64,000 nucleotides of DNA, from assembly GCF_051401765.1 (NCBI RefSeq), contig NW_027480422.1, positions 20,416,001 through 20,480,000 of the forward strand, written 5' to 3'. This document shows positions 39,081-51,452 of this stretch, piece by piece. The notes under the pieces are model-generated. The model worked only from the letters and a program-made list of their open reading frames with translations. It was not told the DNA's origin and ran no database searches. Source of the DNA: Calliopsis andreniformis (Eukaryota > Arthropoda > Insecta > Hymenoptera > Andrenidae). A program made the translations under genes and the position numbers. The number at the start of each line of letters is the position of its first letter. The first letter of the stretch is position 1.

Positions 39081-42000
39081 TTGGGCGTTGCTCCATCACA
39101 TCGAATAGCTGCGGCCTTGGAAGTCAACTCCAGAAGCATAAAATACAATATAAATACAACAGCTTTTCCATTGCATAAAACGAATGATTGCAAACAGTGT
39201 GAAAGTTATGGTCATTTCTACTTTCCGCGCAACCTAGGCTTAACTCCAGGGCGTTGCTCCACCAGATCAAATAGATCGAGACTTTGTATACAACGCCAGA
39301 AGCATAAAATACAATAAAAATGCAACAGTTTTTCCATTGTATAACAGGAATAATTGCAACCAGTGTGAAAGTGATGGTCATTTCTACGTTCCTGCCACCC
39401 TAGGCTTCACTCTAGGGCGTTGTTCCACCAGAACGCATAGTTCGGGACTTAGAATTTATCGCCAGAAGCATAAAATACAATAAAAACGCTACACTTTTTC
39501 CATCGTATAACAGGAATAAATGCAACCAGTGTGAAAGTGATGGTCATTTCTACGTTCCGGGCAACCTAGGCTTCACTCTAGGGCGTTCTTCCACCAGATC
39601 GAATAGCTATGGCCTTAGAAGTCAACGACAGAGGCATAAAATGCAAAATAAATACAACAGTTTTTCCATCGTATAACAAGAATAATTGCAACCAGCGTGA
39701 AAGTAACGATCATTTCGACGTTTCGGGCACCCTAGACTTATCTCTGAGGCATTGCTCCACCAGATCGAAGAGTTAGGATCTTAGAAATAAACGCCAGAAG
39801 CATAAAATACAAAATAAATACAACAGTTTTTCCATCGTATAAAATGAATAATTGCAACCAGTGTGAAAGTAATGGTCATTTCTACGTTCCGGGCAACCTA
39901 GGCTTCACTATTGGGCGTTGCTCCATCACATCGAATAGCTGCGGCCTTAGAAGTCAACTCCAGAAGCATAAAATACAATATAAATACAACAGCTTTTCCA
40001 TTGCATAAAACGAATGATTGCAAACAGTGTGAAAGTTATGGTCATTTCTACTTTCCGGGCAACCTAGGCTTAACTCCAGGGCGTTGCTCCACCAGATCAA
40101 ATAGATCGAGACTTTGTATACAACGCCAGAAGCATAAAATACAATAAAAATGCAACAGTTTTTCCATTGTATAGCAGGAATAATTGCAACCAGTGTGAAA
40201 GTGATGGTCATTTCTACGTTCCTGCCACCCTAGGCTTCACTCTAGGGCGTTGTTCCACCAGAACGCATAGTTCGGGACTTAGAATTTATCGCCAGAAGCA
40301 TAAAATACAATAAAAACGCTACACTTTTTCCATCGTATAACAGGAATAATTGCACCAGTGTGAAAGATATGGTCATTTCTGCGTTGCGGGCATCCCAGGC
40401 TTCACTCTTGGGCATTGCTCCCCCACATCGAATAGCTACGGCCTTAGAAGTCAACGCCATAACTATAAAAAACAGTATAAATACAACAGTTTTTCCATCG
40501 TATAACAGGAATAATTGCAACCAGTGTGTAAGATATGGTCATTTTTACGTTCCGGGCAACATAGGCTTCACTCTAGGGCGTTTTTCGACCACATCGAATA
40601 GCTATGGCCTTAGAAGTCAACGACAGAGGCATAAAATGCAAAATAAATACAACAGTTTTTCCATCGTATAACAAGAATAATTGCAACCAGCGTGAAAGTA
40701 ATGATCATTTCGACGTTTCGGGCATCCTAGACTTATCTCTGAGGCATTGCTGCACCAGATCGAAGAGTTAGGATCTTAGAAATAAACGCCAGAAGCATAA
40801 AATACAAAATAAATACAACAGTTTTTCCATCGTATAAAATGAATAATTGCAACCAGTGTGAAAGTAATGGTCATTTCTACGTTCCGGGCAACCTAGGCTT
40901 CACTATTGGGCGTTGCTCCATCACATCGAATAGCTGCGGCCTTGGAAGTCAACTCCAGAAGCATAAAATACAATATAAATACAACAGCTTTTCCATTGCA
41001 TAAAACGAATGATTGCAAACAGTGTGAAAGTTATGGTCATTTCTACTTTCCGGGCAACCTAGGCTTAACTCCAGGGCGTTGCTCCACCAGATCAAATAGA
41101 TCGAGACTTTGTATACAACGCCAGAAGCATAAAATACAATAAAAATGCAACAGTTTTTCCATTGTATAACAGGAATAATTGCAACCAGTGTGAAAGTGAT
41201 GGTCATTTCTACGTTCCTGCCACCCTAGGCTTCACTCTAGGGCGTTGTTCCACCAGAACGCATAGTTCGGGACTTAGAATTTATCGCCAGAAGCATAAAA
41301 TACAATAAAAACGCTACACTTTTTCCATCGTATAACAGGAATAAATGCAACCAGTGTGAAAGTGATGGTCATTTCTACGTTCCGGGCAACCTAGGCTTCA
41401 CTCTAGGGCGCTCTTCCACCAGATCGAATAGCTAGGGCCTAAGAAGTCAACGCCAGAAGCATAAACTGCAATATAAATGCAACAGTCTTTCCATTGTATA
41501 AAATGAATAATTGCAAACAGTGTGGAAGTAATGGTTACTTCTACGCTCGGGGCAACCTAGGCTTCACTCTAGCGCGTTGCTCCACCACATCGAATAGCAA
41601 GGGACTTAGAAGTCAACGCCAGAAGCATAAAATACAATAAAAAATACCACAGTCTTTCCATCGTATAACGGGAATGACTGCAAAAAATGTGAACGTGATG
41701 GTCATTTCCACGTCCCGGGCAACCTAGGCTTCACTCTAGGGCGTTGGTCCGCCAGATCTAATAGGTAGGGCCCAGGAAGTCAACGACAGAAGCATAAAAT
41801 ACAATAAAGATACAACAGCTTTTCCATCGTATAACAGGAATAATTGTAACCAGAGTGAAGGTGATGGTCATTTCTACGTTCCGGGGAACCTAGGCTTCAC
41901 CCTAGGGCGTTGCTCCACCAGATCGAATAGCTAGGGCCTTAGAAGTCAATGCCAGAAGCATAAAATAAAATAAAGATAGAGCAGTTATTCCATTGTATAA

Positions 42001-43394
42001 CAGGAATAATTACAACCAGTGCGAAAGAAATGGGCATTTCTACGTTCCGTGCAACCTAGCCTTCACTCTAGGGCGTTGCTCCACCAGATCGAATAGTTAG
42101 GGCCTAACAAGTCAACGCCAGAAGCATAAACTGCAATATAAATGCAACAGTTTTTCCATTGTATAAAATGAATAATTGCAAACAGTGTGGTAGTAATGGT
42201 TACTTCTACGTTCGGGGCAACCTAGGCTTCACTCTAGGGCGTTGCTCCACCACATCGAATAGCTACAGCCTTGGGAGTCAACGCCAGAGGCATTACATAC
42301 AATATAAGTACGACAGATTTTCCATCGTATAAAACGAATAATTGCAATCAGTATGAAGGTTATGGTCATTTCTACGTTCCGGGCAACATAGCCTTCACCC
42401 TAGGCGTTGCTCCACCAGATCCAATAGTTAGGGCCTAAGAAGTCAATGCCAGAAGCATAAAGTACAATAAAAATCTAACAGTTTGCCCATCGTATAACAG
42501 GAATAACTGCAACCAGTGTGAAAGTAATGGTCATTTCAACGATACCGGCAACCTAGGCTTCACTCTAGGGCGTTGCTGCTCCACATCGAATAGCTGCGGC
42601 CTTACAAGTCAACGCCAGAAGGTTAAAATACAATATAAATACAACAGCTTTTCCATCGTATAAAACGAATAATTGCAATGAGTATGAAAGTTATGGTCAC
42701 TTCTACGTTCCGGGCAACCTAGGCTTCACCCGAGGGCGTTGCTCCACCAGATCCAATAGTTAGTACCTAAGAACTCAACTACAGAAGCATGAAATACAAA
42801 ATAGATACAACAGTTTTTCCATCGTATAACAGGAATAATTGCACCAGTGTGAAAGATATGGTCATTTCTGCGTTGCGGGCATCCCAGGCTTCACTCTTGG
42901 GCATTGCTCCCCCACATCGAATAGCTACGGCCTTAGAAGTCAACGCCATAACTATAAAAAACAGTATAAATACAACATTTTTTCCATCGTATAACAGGAA
43001 TAAATGCAACCAGTGTGTAAGATATGGTCATTTTTACGTTCCGGGCAACATAGGCTTCACTCTAGGGCGTTTTTCGACCACATCGAATAGCTATGGCCTT
43101 AGAAGTCAACGACAGAGGCATAAAATGCAAAATAAATACAACAGTTTTTCCATCGTATAACAAGAATAATTGCAACCAGCGTGAAAGTAATGATCATTTC
43201 GACGTTTCGGGCACCCTAGACTTATCTCTGAGGCATTGCTGCACCAGATCGAAGAGTTAGGATCTTAGAAATAAACGCCAGAAGCATAAAATACAAAATA
43301 AATACAACAGTTTTTCCATCGTATAAAATGAATAATTGCAACCAGTGTGAAAGTAATGGTCATTTCTACGTTCCGGGCAACCTAGGCTTCACTA
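39081..43394 (+). repeat. 26-monomer superunit, copy 1 (4314 bp)
   Basis: It consists of one 5-monomer (39081-39910), one 6-monomer (39911-40905) and one 15-monomer (40906-43394) unit, in anchor phase. It is followed directly by an almost identical copy. A difference is C at 39228 (TTTCCGCGC) where copy 2 has G. Shared novelties such as GGGCGCTCTTCC (41408 and 45722) and CTACGCTCGGGG show that the two arose from one parent. Matching at this offset extends from about 38515 to 43914. Confidence 0.92.
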
Positions 43395-46300
43395 TTGGGC
43401 GTTGCTCCATCACATCGAATAGCTGCGGCCTTGGAAGTCAACTCCAGAAGCATAAAATACAATATAAATACAACAGCTTTTCCATTGCATAAAACGAATG
43501 ATTGCAAACAGTGTGAAAGTTATGGTCATTTCTACTTTCCGGGCAACCTAGGCTTAACTCCAGGGCGTTGCTCCACCAGATCAAATAGATCGAGACTTTG
43601 TATACAACGCCAGAAGCATAAAATACAATAAAAATGCAACAGTTTTTCCATTGTATAACAGGAATAATTGCAACCAGTGTGAAAGTGATGGTCATTTCTA
43701 CGTTCCTGCCACCCTAGGCTTCACTCTAGGGCGTTGTTCCACCAGAACGCATAGTTCGGGACTTAGAATTTATCGCCAGAAGCATAAAATACAATAAAAA
43801 CGCTACACTTTTTCCATCGTATAACAGGAATAAATGCAACCAGTGTGAAAGTGATGGTCATTTCTACGTTCCGGGCAACCTAGGCTTCACTCTAGGGCGT
43901 TCTTCCACCAGATCGAATAGCTATGGCCTTAGAAGTCAACGACAGAGGCATAAAATGCAAAATAAATACAACAGTTTTTCCATCGTATAACAAGAATAAT
44001 TGCAACCAGCGTGAAAGTAACGATCATTTCGACGTTTCGGGCACCCTAGACTTATCTCTGAGGCATTGCTCCACCAGATCGAAGAGTTAGGATCTTAGAA
44101 ATAAACGCCAGAAGCATAAAATACAAAATAAATACAACAGTTTTTCCATCGTATAAAATGAATAATTGCAACCAGTGTGAAAGTAATGGTCATTTCTACG
44201 TTCCGGGCAACCTAGGCTTCACTATTGGGCGTTGCTCCATCACATCGAATAGCTGCGGCCTTAGAAGTCAACTCCAGAAGCATAAAATACAATATAAATA
44301 CAACAGCTTTTCCATTGCATAAAACGAATGATTGCAAACAGTGTGAAAGTTATGGTCATTTCTACTTTCCGGGCAACCTAGGCTTAACTCCAGGGCGTTG
44401 CTCCACCAGATCAAATAGATCGAGACTTTGTATACAACGCCAGAAGCATAAAATACAATAAAAATGCAACAGTTTTTCCATTGTATAGCAGGAATAATTG
44501 CAACCAGTGTGAAAGTGATGGTCATTTCTACGTTCCTGCCACCCTAGGCTTCACTCTAGGGCGTTGTTCCACCAGAACGCATAGTTCGGGACTTAGAATT
44601 TATCGCCAGAAGCATAAAATACAATAAAAACGCTACACTTTTTCCATCGTATAACAGGAATAATTGCACCAGTGTGAAAGATATGGTCATTTCTGCGTTG
44701 CGGGCATCCCAGGCTTCACTCTTGGGCATTGCTCCCCCACATCGAATAGCTACGGCCTTAGAAGTCAACGCCATAACTATAAAAAACAGTATAAATACAA
44801 CAGTTTTTCCATCGTATAACAGGAATAATTGCAACCAGTGTGTAAGATATGGTCATTTTTACGTTCCGGGCAACATAGGCTTCACTCTAGGGCGTTTTTC
44901 GACCACATCGAATAGCTATGGCCTTAGAAGTCAACGACAGAGGCATAAAATGCAAAATAAATACAACAGTTTTTCCATCGTATAACAAGAATAATTGCAA
45001 CCAGCGTGAAAGTAATGATCATTTCGACGTTTCGGGCATCCTAGACTTATCTCTGAGGCATTGCTGCACCAGATCGAAGAGTTAGGATCTTAGAAATAAA
45101 CGCCAGAAGCATAAAATACAAAATAAATACAACAGTTTTTCCATCGTATAAAATGAATAATTGCAACCAGTGTGAAAGTAATGGTCATTTCTACGTTCCG
45201 GGCAACCTAGGCTTCACTATTGGGCGTTGCTCCATCACATCGAATAGCTGCGGCCTTGGAAGTCAACTCCAGAAGCATAAAATACAATATAAATACAACA
45301 GCTTTTCCATTGCATAAAACGAATGATTGCAAACAGTGTGAAAGTTATGGTCATTTCTACTTTCCGGGCAACCTAGGCTTAACTCCAGGGCGTTGCTCCA
45401 CCAGATCAAATAGATCGAGACTTTGTATACAACGCCAGAAGCATAAAATACAATAAAAATGCAACAGTTTTTCCATTGTATAACAGGAATAATTGCAACC
45501 AGTGTGAAAGTGATGGTCATTTCTACGTTCCTGCCACCCTAGGCTTCACTCTAGGGCGTTGTTCCACCAGAACGCATAGTTCGGGACTTAGAATTTATCG
45601 CCAGAAGCATAAAATACAATAAAAACGCTACACTTTTTCCATCGTATAACAGGAATAAATGCAACCAGTGTGAAAGTGATGGTCATTTCTACGTTCCGGG
45701 CAACCTAGGCTTCACTCTAGGGCGCTCTTCCACCAGATCGAATAGCTAGGGCCTAAGAAGTCAACGCCAGAAGCATAAACTGCAATATAAATGCAACAGT
45801 CTTTCCATTGTATAAAATGAATAATTGCAAACAGTGTGGAAGTAATGGTTACTTCTACGCTCGGGGCAACCTAGGCTTCACTCTAGCGCGTTGCTCCACC
45901 ACATCGAATAGCAAGGGACTTAGAAGTCAACGCCAGAAGCATAAAATACAATAAAAAATACCACAGTCTTTCCATCGTATAACGGGAATGACTGCAAAAA
46001 ATGTGAACGTGATGGTCATTTCCACGTCCCGGGCAACCTAGGCTTCACTCTAGGGCGTTGGTCCGCCAGATCTAATAGGTAGGGCCCAGGAAGTCAACGA
46101 CAGAAGCATAAAATACAATAAAGATACAACAGCTTTTCCATCGTATAACAGGAATAATTGTAACCAGAGTGAAGGTGATGGTCATTTCTACGTTCCGGGG
46201 AACCTAGGCTTCACCCTAGGGCGTTGCTCCACCAGATCGAATAGCTAGGGCCTTAGAAGTCAATGCCAGAAGCATAAAATAAAATAAAGATAGAGCAGTT

Positions 46301-47708
46301 ATTCCATTGTATAACAGGAATAATTACAACCAGTGCGAAAGAAATGGGCATTTCTACGTTCCGTGCAACCTAGCCTTCACTCTAGGGCGTTGCTCCACCA
46401 GATCGAATAGTTAGGGCCTAACAAGTCAACGCCAGAAGCATAAACTGCAATATAAATGCAACAGTTTTTCCATTGTATAAAATGAATAATTGCAAACAGT
46501 GTGGTAGTAATGGTTACTTCTACGTTCGGGGCAACCTAGGCTTCACTCTAGGGCGTTGCTCCACCACATCGAATAGCTACAGCCTTGGGAGTCAACGCCA
46601 GAGGCATTACATACAATATAAGTACGACAGATTTTCCATCGTATAAAACGAATAATTGCAATCAGTATGAAGGTTATGGTCATTTCTACGTTCCGGGCAA
46701 CATAGCCTTCACCCTAGGCGTTGCTCCACCAGATCCAATAGTTAGGGCCTAAGAAGTCAACGCCAGAAGCATAAAGTACAATAAAAATCTAACAGTTTGC
46801 CCATCGTATAACAGGAATAACTGCAACCAGTGTGAAAGTAATGGTCATTTCAACGATACCGGCAACCTAGGCTTCACTCTAGGGCGTTGCTGCTCCACAT
46901 CGAATAGCTGCGGCCTTACAAGTCAACGCCAGAAGGTTAAAATACAATATAAATACAACAGCTTTTCCATCGTATAAAACGAATAATTGCAATGAGTATG
47001 AAAGTTATGGTCACTTCTACGTTCCGGGCAACCTAGGCTTCACCCGAGGGCGTTGCTCCACCAGATCCAATAGTTAGTACCTAAGAACTCAACTACAGAA
47101 GCATGAAATACAAAATAGATACAACAGTTTTTCCATCGTATAACAGGAATAATTGCACCAGTGTGAAAGATATGGTCATTTCTGCGTTGCGGGCATCCCA
47201 GGCTTCACTCTTGGGCATTGCTCCCCCACATCGAATAGCTACGGCCTTAGAAGTCAACGCCATAACTATAAAAAACAGTATAAATACAACATTTTTTCCA
47301 TCGTATAACAGGAATAAATGCAACCAGTGTGTAAGATATGGTCATTTTTACGTTCCGGGCAACATAGGCTTCACTCTAGGGCGTTTTTCGACCACATCGA
47401 ATAGCTATGGCCTTAGAAGTCAACGACAGAGGCATAAAATGCAAAATAAATACAACAGTTTTTCCATCGTATAACAAGAATAATTGCAACCAGCGTGAAA
47501 GTAATGATCATTTCGACGTTTCGGGCACCCTAGACTTATCTCTGAGGCATTGCTCCACCAGATCGAAGAGTTAGGATCTTAGAAATAAACGCCAGAAGCA
47601 TGAAATACAAAATAAATACAACAGTTTTTCCATCGTATAAAATGAATAATTGCAACCAGTGTGAAAGTAATGGTCATTTCTACGTTCCGGGCAACCTAGG
47701 CTTCACTA
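43395..47708 (+). repeat. 26-monomer superunit, copy 2 (4314 bp)
   Basis: This is the tandem partner of 39081-43394, with the same 5+6+15 order (43395, 44225, 45220). The join unique to the 5-monomer unit (CACCAGATCGAATAGCTATGG, near 39600) recurs near 43914. Matching ends near 48224, where the sequence continues with AGCTAGGGCCTAAG instead of AGCTATGGCC. Confidence 0.92.
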
Positions 47709-50700
47709 TTGGGCGTTGCTCCATCACATCGAATAGCTGCGGCGTTAGAAGTCAACTCCAGAAGCATAAAATACAATATAAATACAACAGCTTTTCCATT
47801 GCATAAAACGAATGATTGCAAACAGTGTGAAAGTTATGGTCATTTCTACTTTCCGGGCAACCTAGGCTTAACTCCAGGGCGTTGCTCCACGAGATCAAAA
47901 AGATCGAGACTTTGTATACAACGCCAGAAGCATAAAATACAATAAAAATGCAACAGTTTTTCCATTGTATAACAGGAATAATTGCAACCAGTGTGAAAGT
48001 GATGGTCATTTCTACGTTCCTGCCACCCTAGGCTTCACTCTAGGGCGTTGTTCCACCAGAACGCATAGTTCGGGACTTAGAATTTATCGCCAGAAGCATA
48101 AAATACAATAAAAACGCTACACTTTTTCCATCGTATAACAGGAATAATTACAACCAGTGTGAAAGTGATGGTCATTTCTACGTTCCGGGCAACCTAGGCT
48201 TCACTCTAGGGCGTTCTTCCACCAGATCGAATAGCTAGGGCCTAAGAAGTCAACGCCAGAAGCATAAACTGCAATATAAATGCAACAGTTTTTCCATTGT
48301 ATAAAATGAATAATTGCAAACAGTGTGGAAGTAATGGTTACTTCTACGTTCGGGGCAACCTAGGCTTCACTCTAGGGCGTTGCTCCACCAGATCGAATAG
48401 CAAGGGACTTAGAAGTCAACGCCAGAAGCATAAAATACAATAAAAATACCACAGTCTTTCCATCGTATAAAATGTATAATTGCAAGCAATGTGAAGGTAA
48501 TGGTCATTTCTACGTTCCGGGCAACCTAGGCTTCACCCCTGGGCGTTGCTCCGCCAGATCCAATAGTTAGGACCCAAGAAGTCAGCGCCAGAAGCATAAA
48601 ATACAATATAGATACAACAGTTTTTCCATTGTATAGCATGAATAATTGCAACCAGAGTGAAAGTAATGGTTATTTCTACGTTTCGGGCGACCTAGGTTTC
48701 ACTCTAGGGCGTTGCTCCACCATCTCGAATAGCTAGGGCCTTAGAAGTCAACGCCCGAAACATAAAATACAATAAAAATACAACAGTTTTTCCATCGTAT
48801 AACGGGAATAACTGCAAAAAATGTGAACGTGATGGTCATTTCCACGTTCCGGTCAAACTAGGCTTCACTCTAGGGCGTTGGTCCGCCAGATCTAATAGTT
48901 AGGGCCCAGGAAGTCAACGACAGAAGCATAAAATACAATAAAGATACAACAGCTTTTCCATCGTATAACAGGAATAATTGTAACCAGAGTGAAGGTGATG
49001 GTCATTTCTACGTTCCGGGGAACCTAGGCTTCACCCTAGGGCGTTGCTCCACCAGATCGAATAGCTAGGGCATTAGAAGTCAATGCCAGATGCATAAAAT
49101 AAAATAAAAATAGAGCAGTTATTCCATCGTATAACAGGAATAATTACAACCAGTGCGAAAGGAATGGGCATTTCTACGTTCCGTGCAACCTAGCCTTCAC
49201 TCTAGGGCGTTGCTCCACCAGGTCGAACAGTTGTGGCCTTAGAAAACAACTCCACACGCATAAATTACAATAAAAATACAACAGTTTTGCCATCGTATAA
49301 CTGGCATAATTGCAACCAGTCTGAAAGATATGGTCATTTCTACGTTCCGGGCAACCCAGGCTTCACTCTAGGGCGTTGGTCCATCACATCCAATAGTTAG
49401 GGCTTAAGAAGTCAACGCCAGAAGCACCAAATACAAAATAAATACAACAGGTTTTCCATCGTATAAAACGAATAATTGCAACCAGTGTGAAAGTAATGGC
49501 CATTTCTACGTTCCGGGCAACCTAGGCTTCACTCTAGGGCGTTGCTACACCAGAACGCATAGTTCGGGACTTAGAATTTATCGCCAGAAGCATAAAATAC
49601 AATAAAAACGCTACACTTTTTCCATCGTATAACTGGAATAATTGCAACCGGTGTGAGGGTACAGGTCATTTCTACGTTCCGGGCAACCTAGGCTTCGCTC
49701 TAGGGCGTTGCTCCACCAGATCGAATAGCAAGGGTCTTAGAAGTCAACGCCAGAAGCATAAATTACAATAAAAATACAACAGTTTTTCCATCGTATAACA
49801 GGAATAATTGCAACCAGTGCGAAAGTTATGGTCATTTCTACTTTCCGGGCAACCTAGGCTTAACTCCAGGGCGTTGCTCCATCAGATCAAATAGTTAGAG
49901 ACTTTGAATACAACGCCAGAAGCATAAAATACAATAAAAATGTAACAGTTTTTCCAATGTATAACAGGAATAATTGCAACGAGTGTGAAAGTGATGGTCA
50001 TTTCTACGTTCCTGGCACCCTAGGCTTCACTCTAGGGCGCTGCTCCACCAGGTCGAATAGTTAGAGCCTAAGGAGTCTACGCCAGAAGCATAAAATACAA
50101 TATAAATACAACAGCTTTTACATCGTATATGATGTATATTTGCAAACAGTGTGAAAGTAAAGGTCATTTCTACGTTCCTGGTAACTTAGGCTTAACTGTA
50201 GGGCGTTGCTCCACCAGATCGCATAGTTCGGGACTTAGAATTGAACGCCAGAAGCATAAAATACAATAAAAACGCAACACTTTTTCCATCGTATAACTGG
50301 AATAATTGCAACCAGTGTGAAAGTACAGGTCATTTCTGCGTTCCGGGCAACCTAGGCTTCACTCTAGGGCGTTGCCCCACCACATCGATTAGCTACGGCC
50401 TTAGAAGTCGCCGCCTGAAGCATAAAATACAATAAAAATAGAACAGTTTTTCATCGTATAACGGGAATAATTGCAACAAATGTGAACGTGATGGTCATTA
50501 CCACGTTCCGGGCAACCTAGGCTTCACCCCTGGGCGTTGCTCCGCCAGATCCAATAGTTAGGACCTAAGAAGTCAGCGCCAGAAGCATAAAATACAATAT
50601 AAGTACAACAGTTTTTCCATCGTATAAAACGAATAATTGCAACCAGTCTGAAAGTAATGGCCATTTCTGCGCTCCGGGCATCCTAGGCTTCACTCTAGGT

Positions 50701-51452
50701 CGTTGCTCCACCACATCGAATAGCTAGGGCCTAAGAAGTCAACGCCAGAAACATAAAATACAACATAAGTACAACAGTTTTACCATCGTATAACTGGCAT
50801 AATTGCAACCAGTTTGAAAGATATGGTCATTTCTACGTTGCGGGCAACAAAGGCTTCACACTAGGGCGTTGGTCCACCACATCCTATAGTTAGGGCTTAA
50901 GAAGTCAACGCCAGAAGCACCAAATACAAAATAAATACAACAGGTTTTAGATCGTATAAAATGAATGATTGCAAACGGTGTGAAAGTTATGGTCATTTCT
51001 ACTTTCCGGGCAAACTAGGCTTAACTCTAGGGCATGTTCCACCAGATCGAGTAGTTAGGGACTTTGAATACAACGCCAGAAGCATAAAATACAGTAAAAA
51101 TACAACAGTTTTAACATCGTATGACTGGCATAATTGCAACCAGTGTGAAAGTAATGGCCATTTCTACCTTCCGGGCAACCTAGGCTTCACTCTAGGCCGG
51201 TGCTCCACCAGATCAAATAGTTAGGACCTAAGAAGTCAACGCCAGGAGCATAAAATACAATATAAATACAACAGCTTTTCCATCGTATATAATGTATATT
51301 TGCAAACAGTGTGAAAGTAACGTTCATTTCTACGTTCCGGGCAGCCTAGGCTTCATTACAGGGCGGTGCTACACCAGATCAAATAGTTAGGGCCTAAGAA
51401 GTCAACGCCAGAAGCTTAAAATACAATATAAATACAACAGCTTTTCCATCGT

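Larger units (their letters stand above)
37800..48600 (+). repeat. Block 5: most homogeneous block, nested 5-, 6- and 15-monomer units
   Basis: Anchors lie at 38086, 39081, 39911, 40906, 43395, 44225, 45220 and 47709. Spacings are 995, 830, 995, 2489, 830, 995 and 2489 bp, which are 6, 5, 6, 15, 5, 6 and 15 monomers. Copies of each class are almost identical. This is the youngest or most recently homogenised part of the window. Confidence 0.92.

Noticed and set aside
38086..47708. Assembly artefact as the explanation of the near-identical 4314-bp copies
   Set aside because: The copies carry small distinct differences (for example position 39228) and different flanking context, which favours real duplication. 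Raw reads would be needed for certainty.
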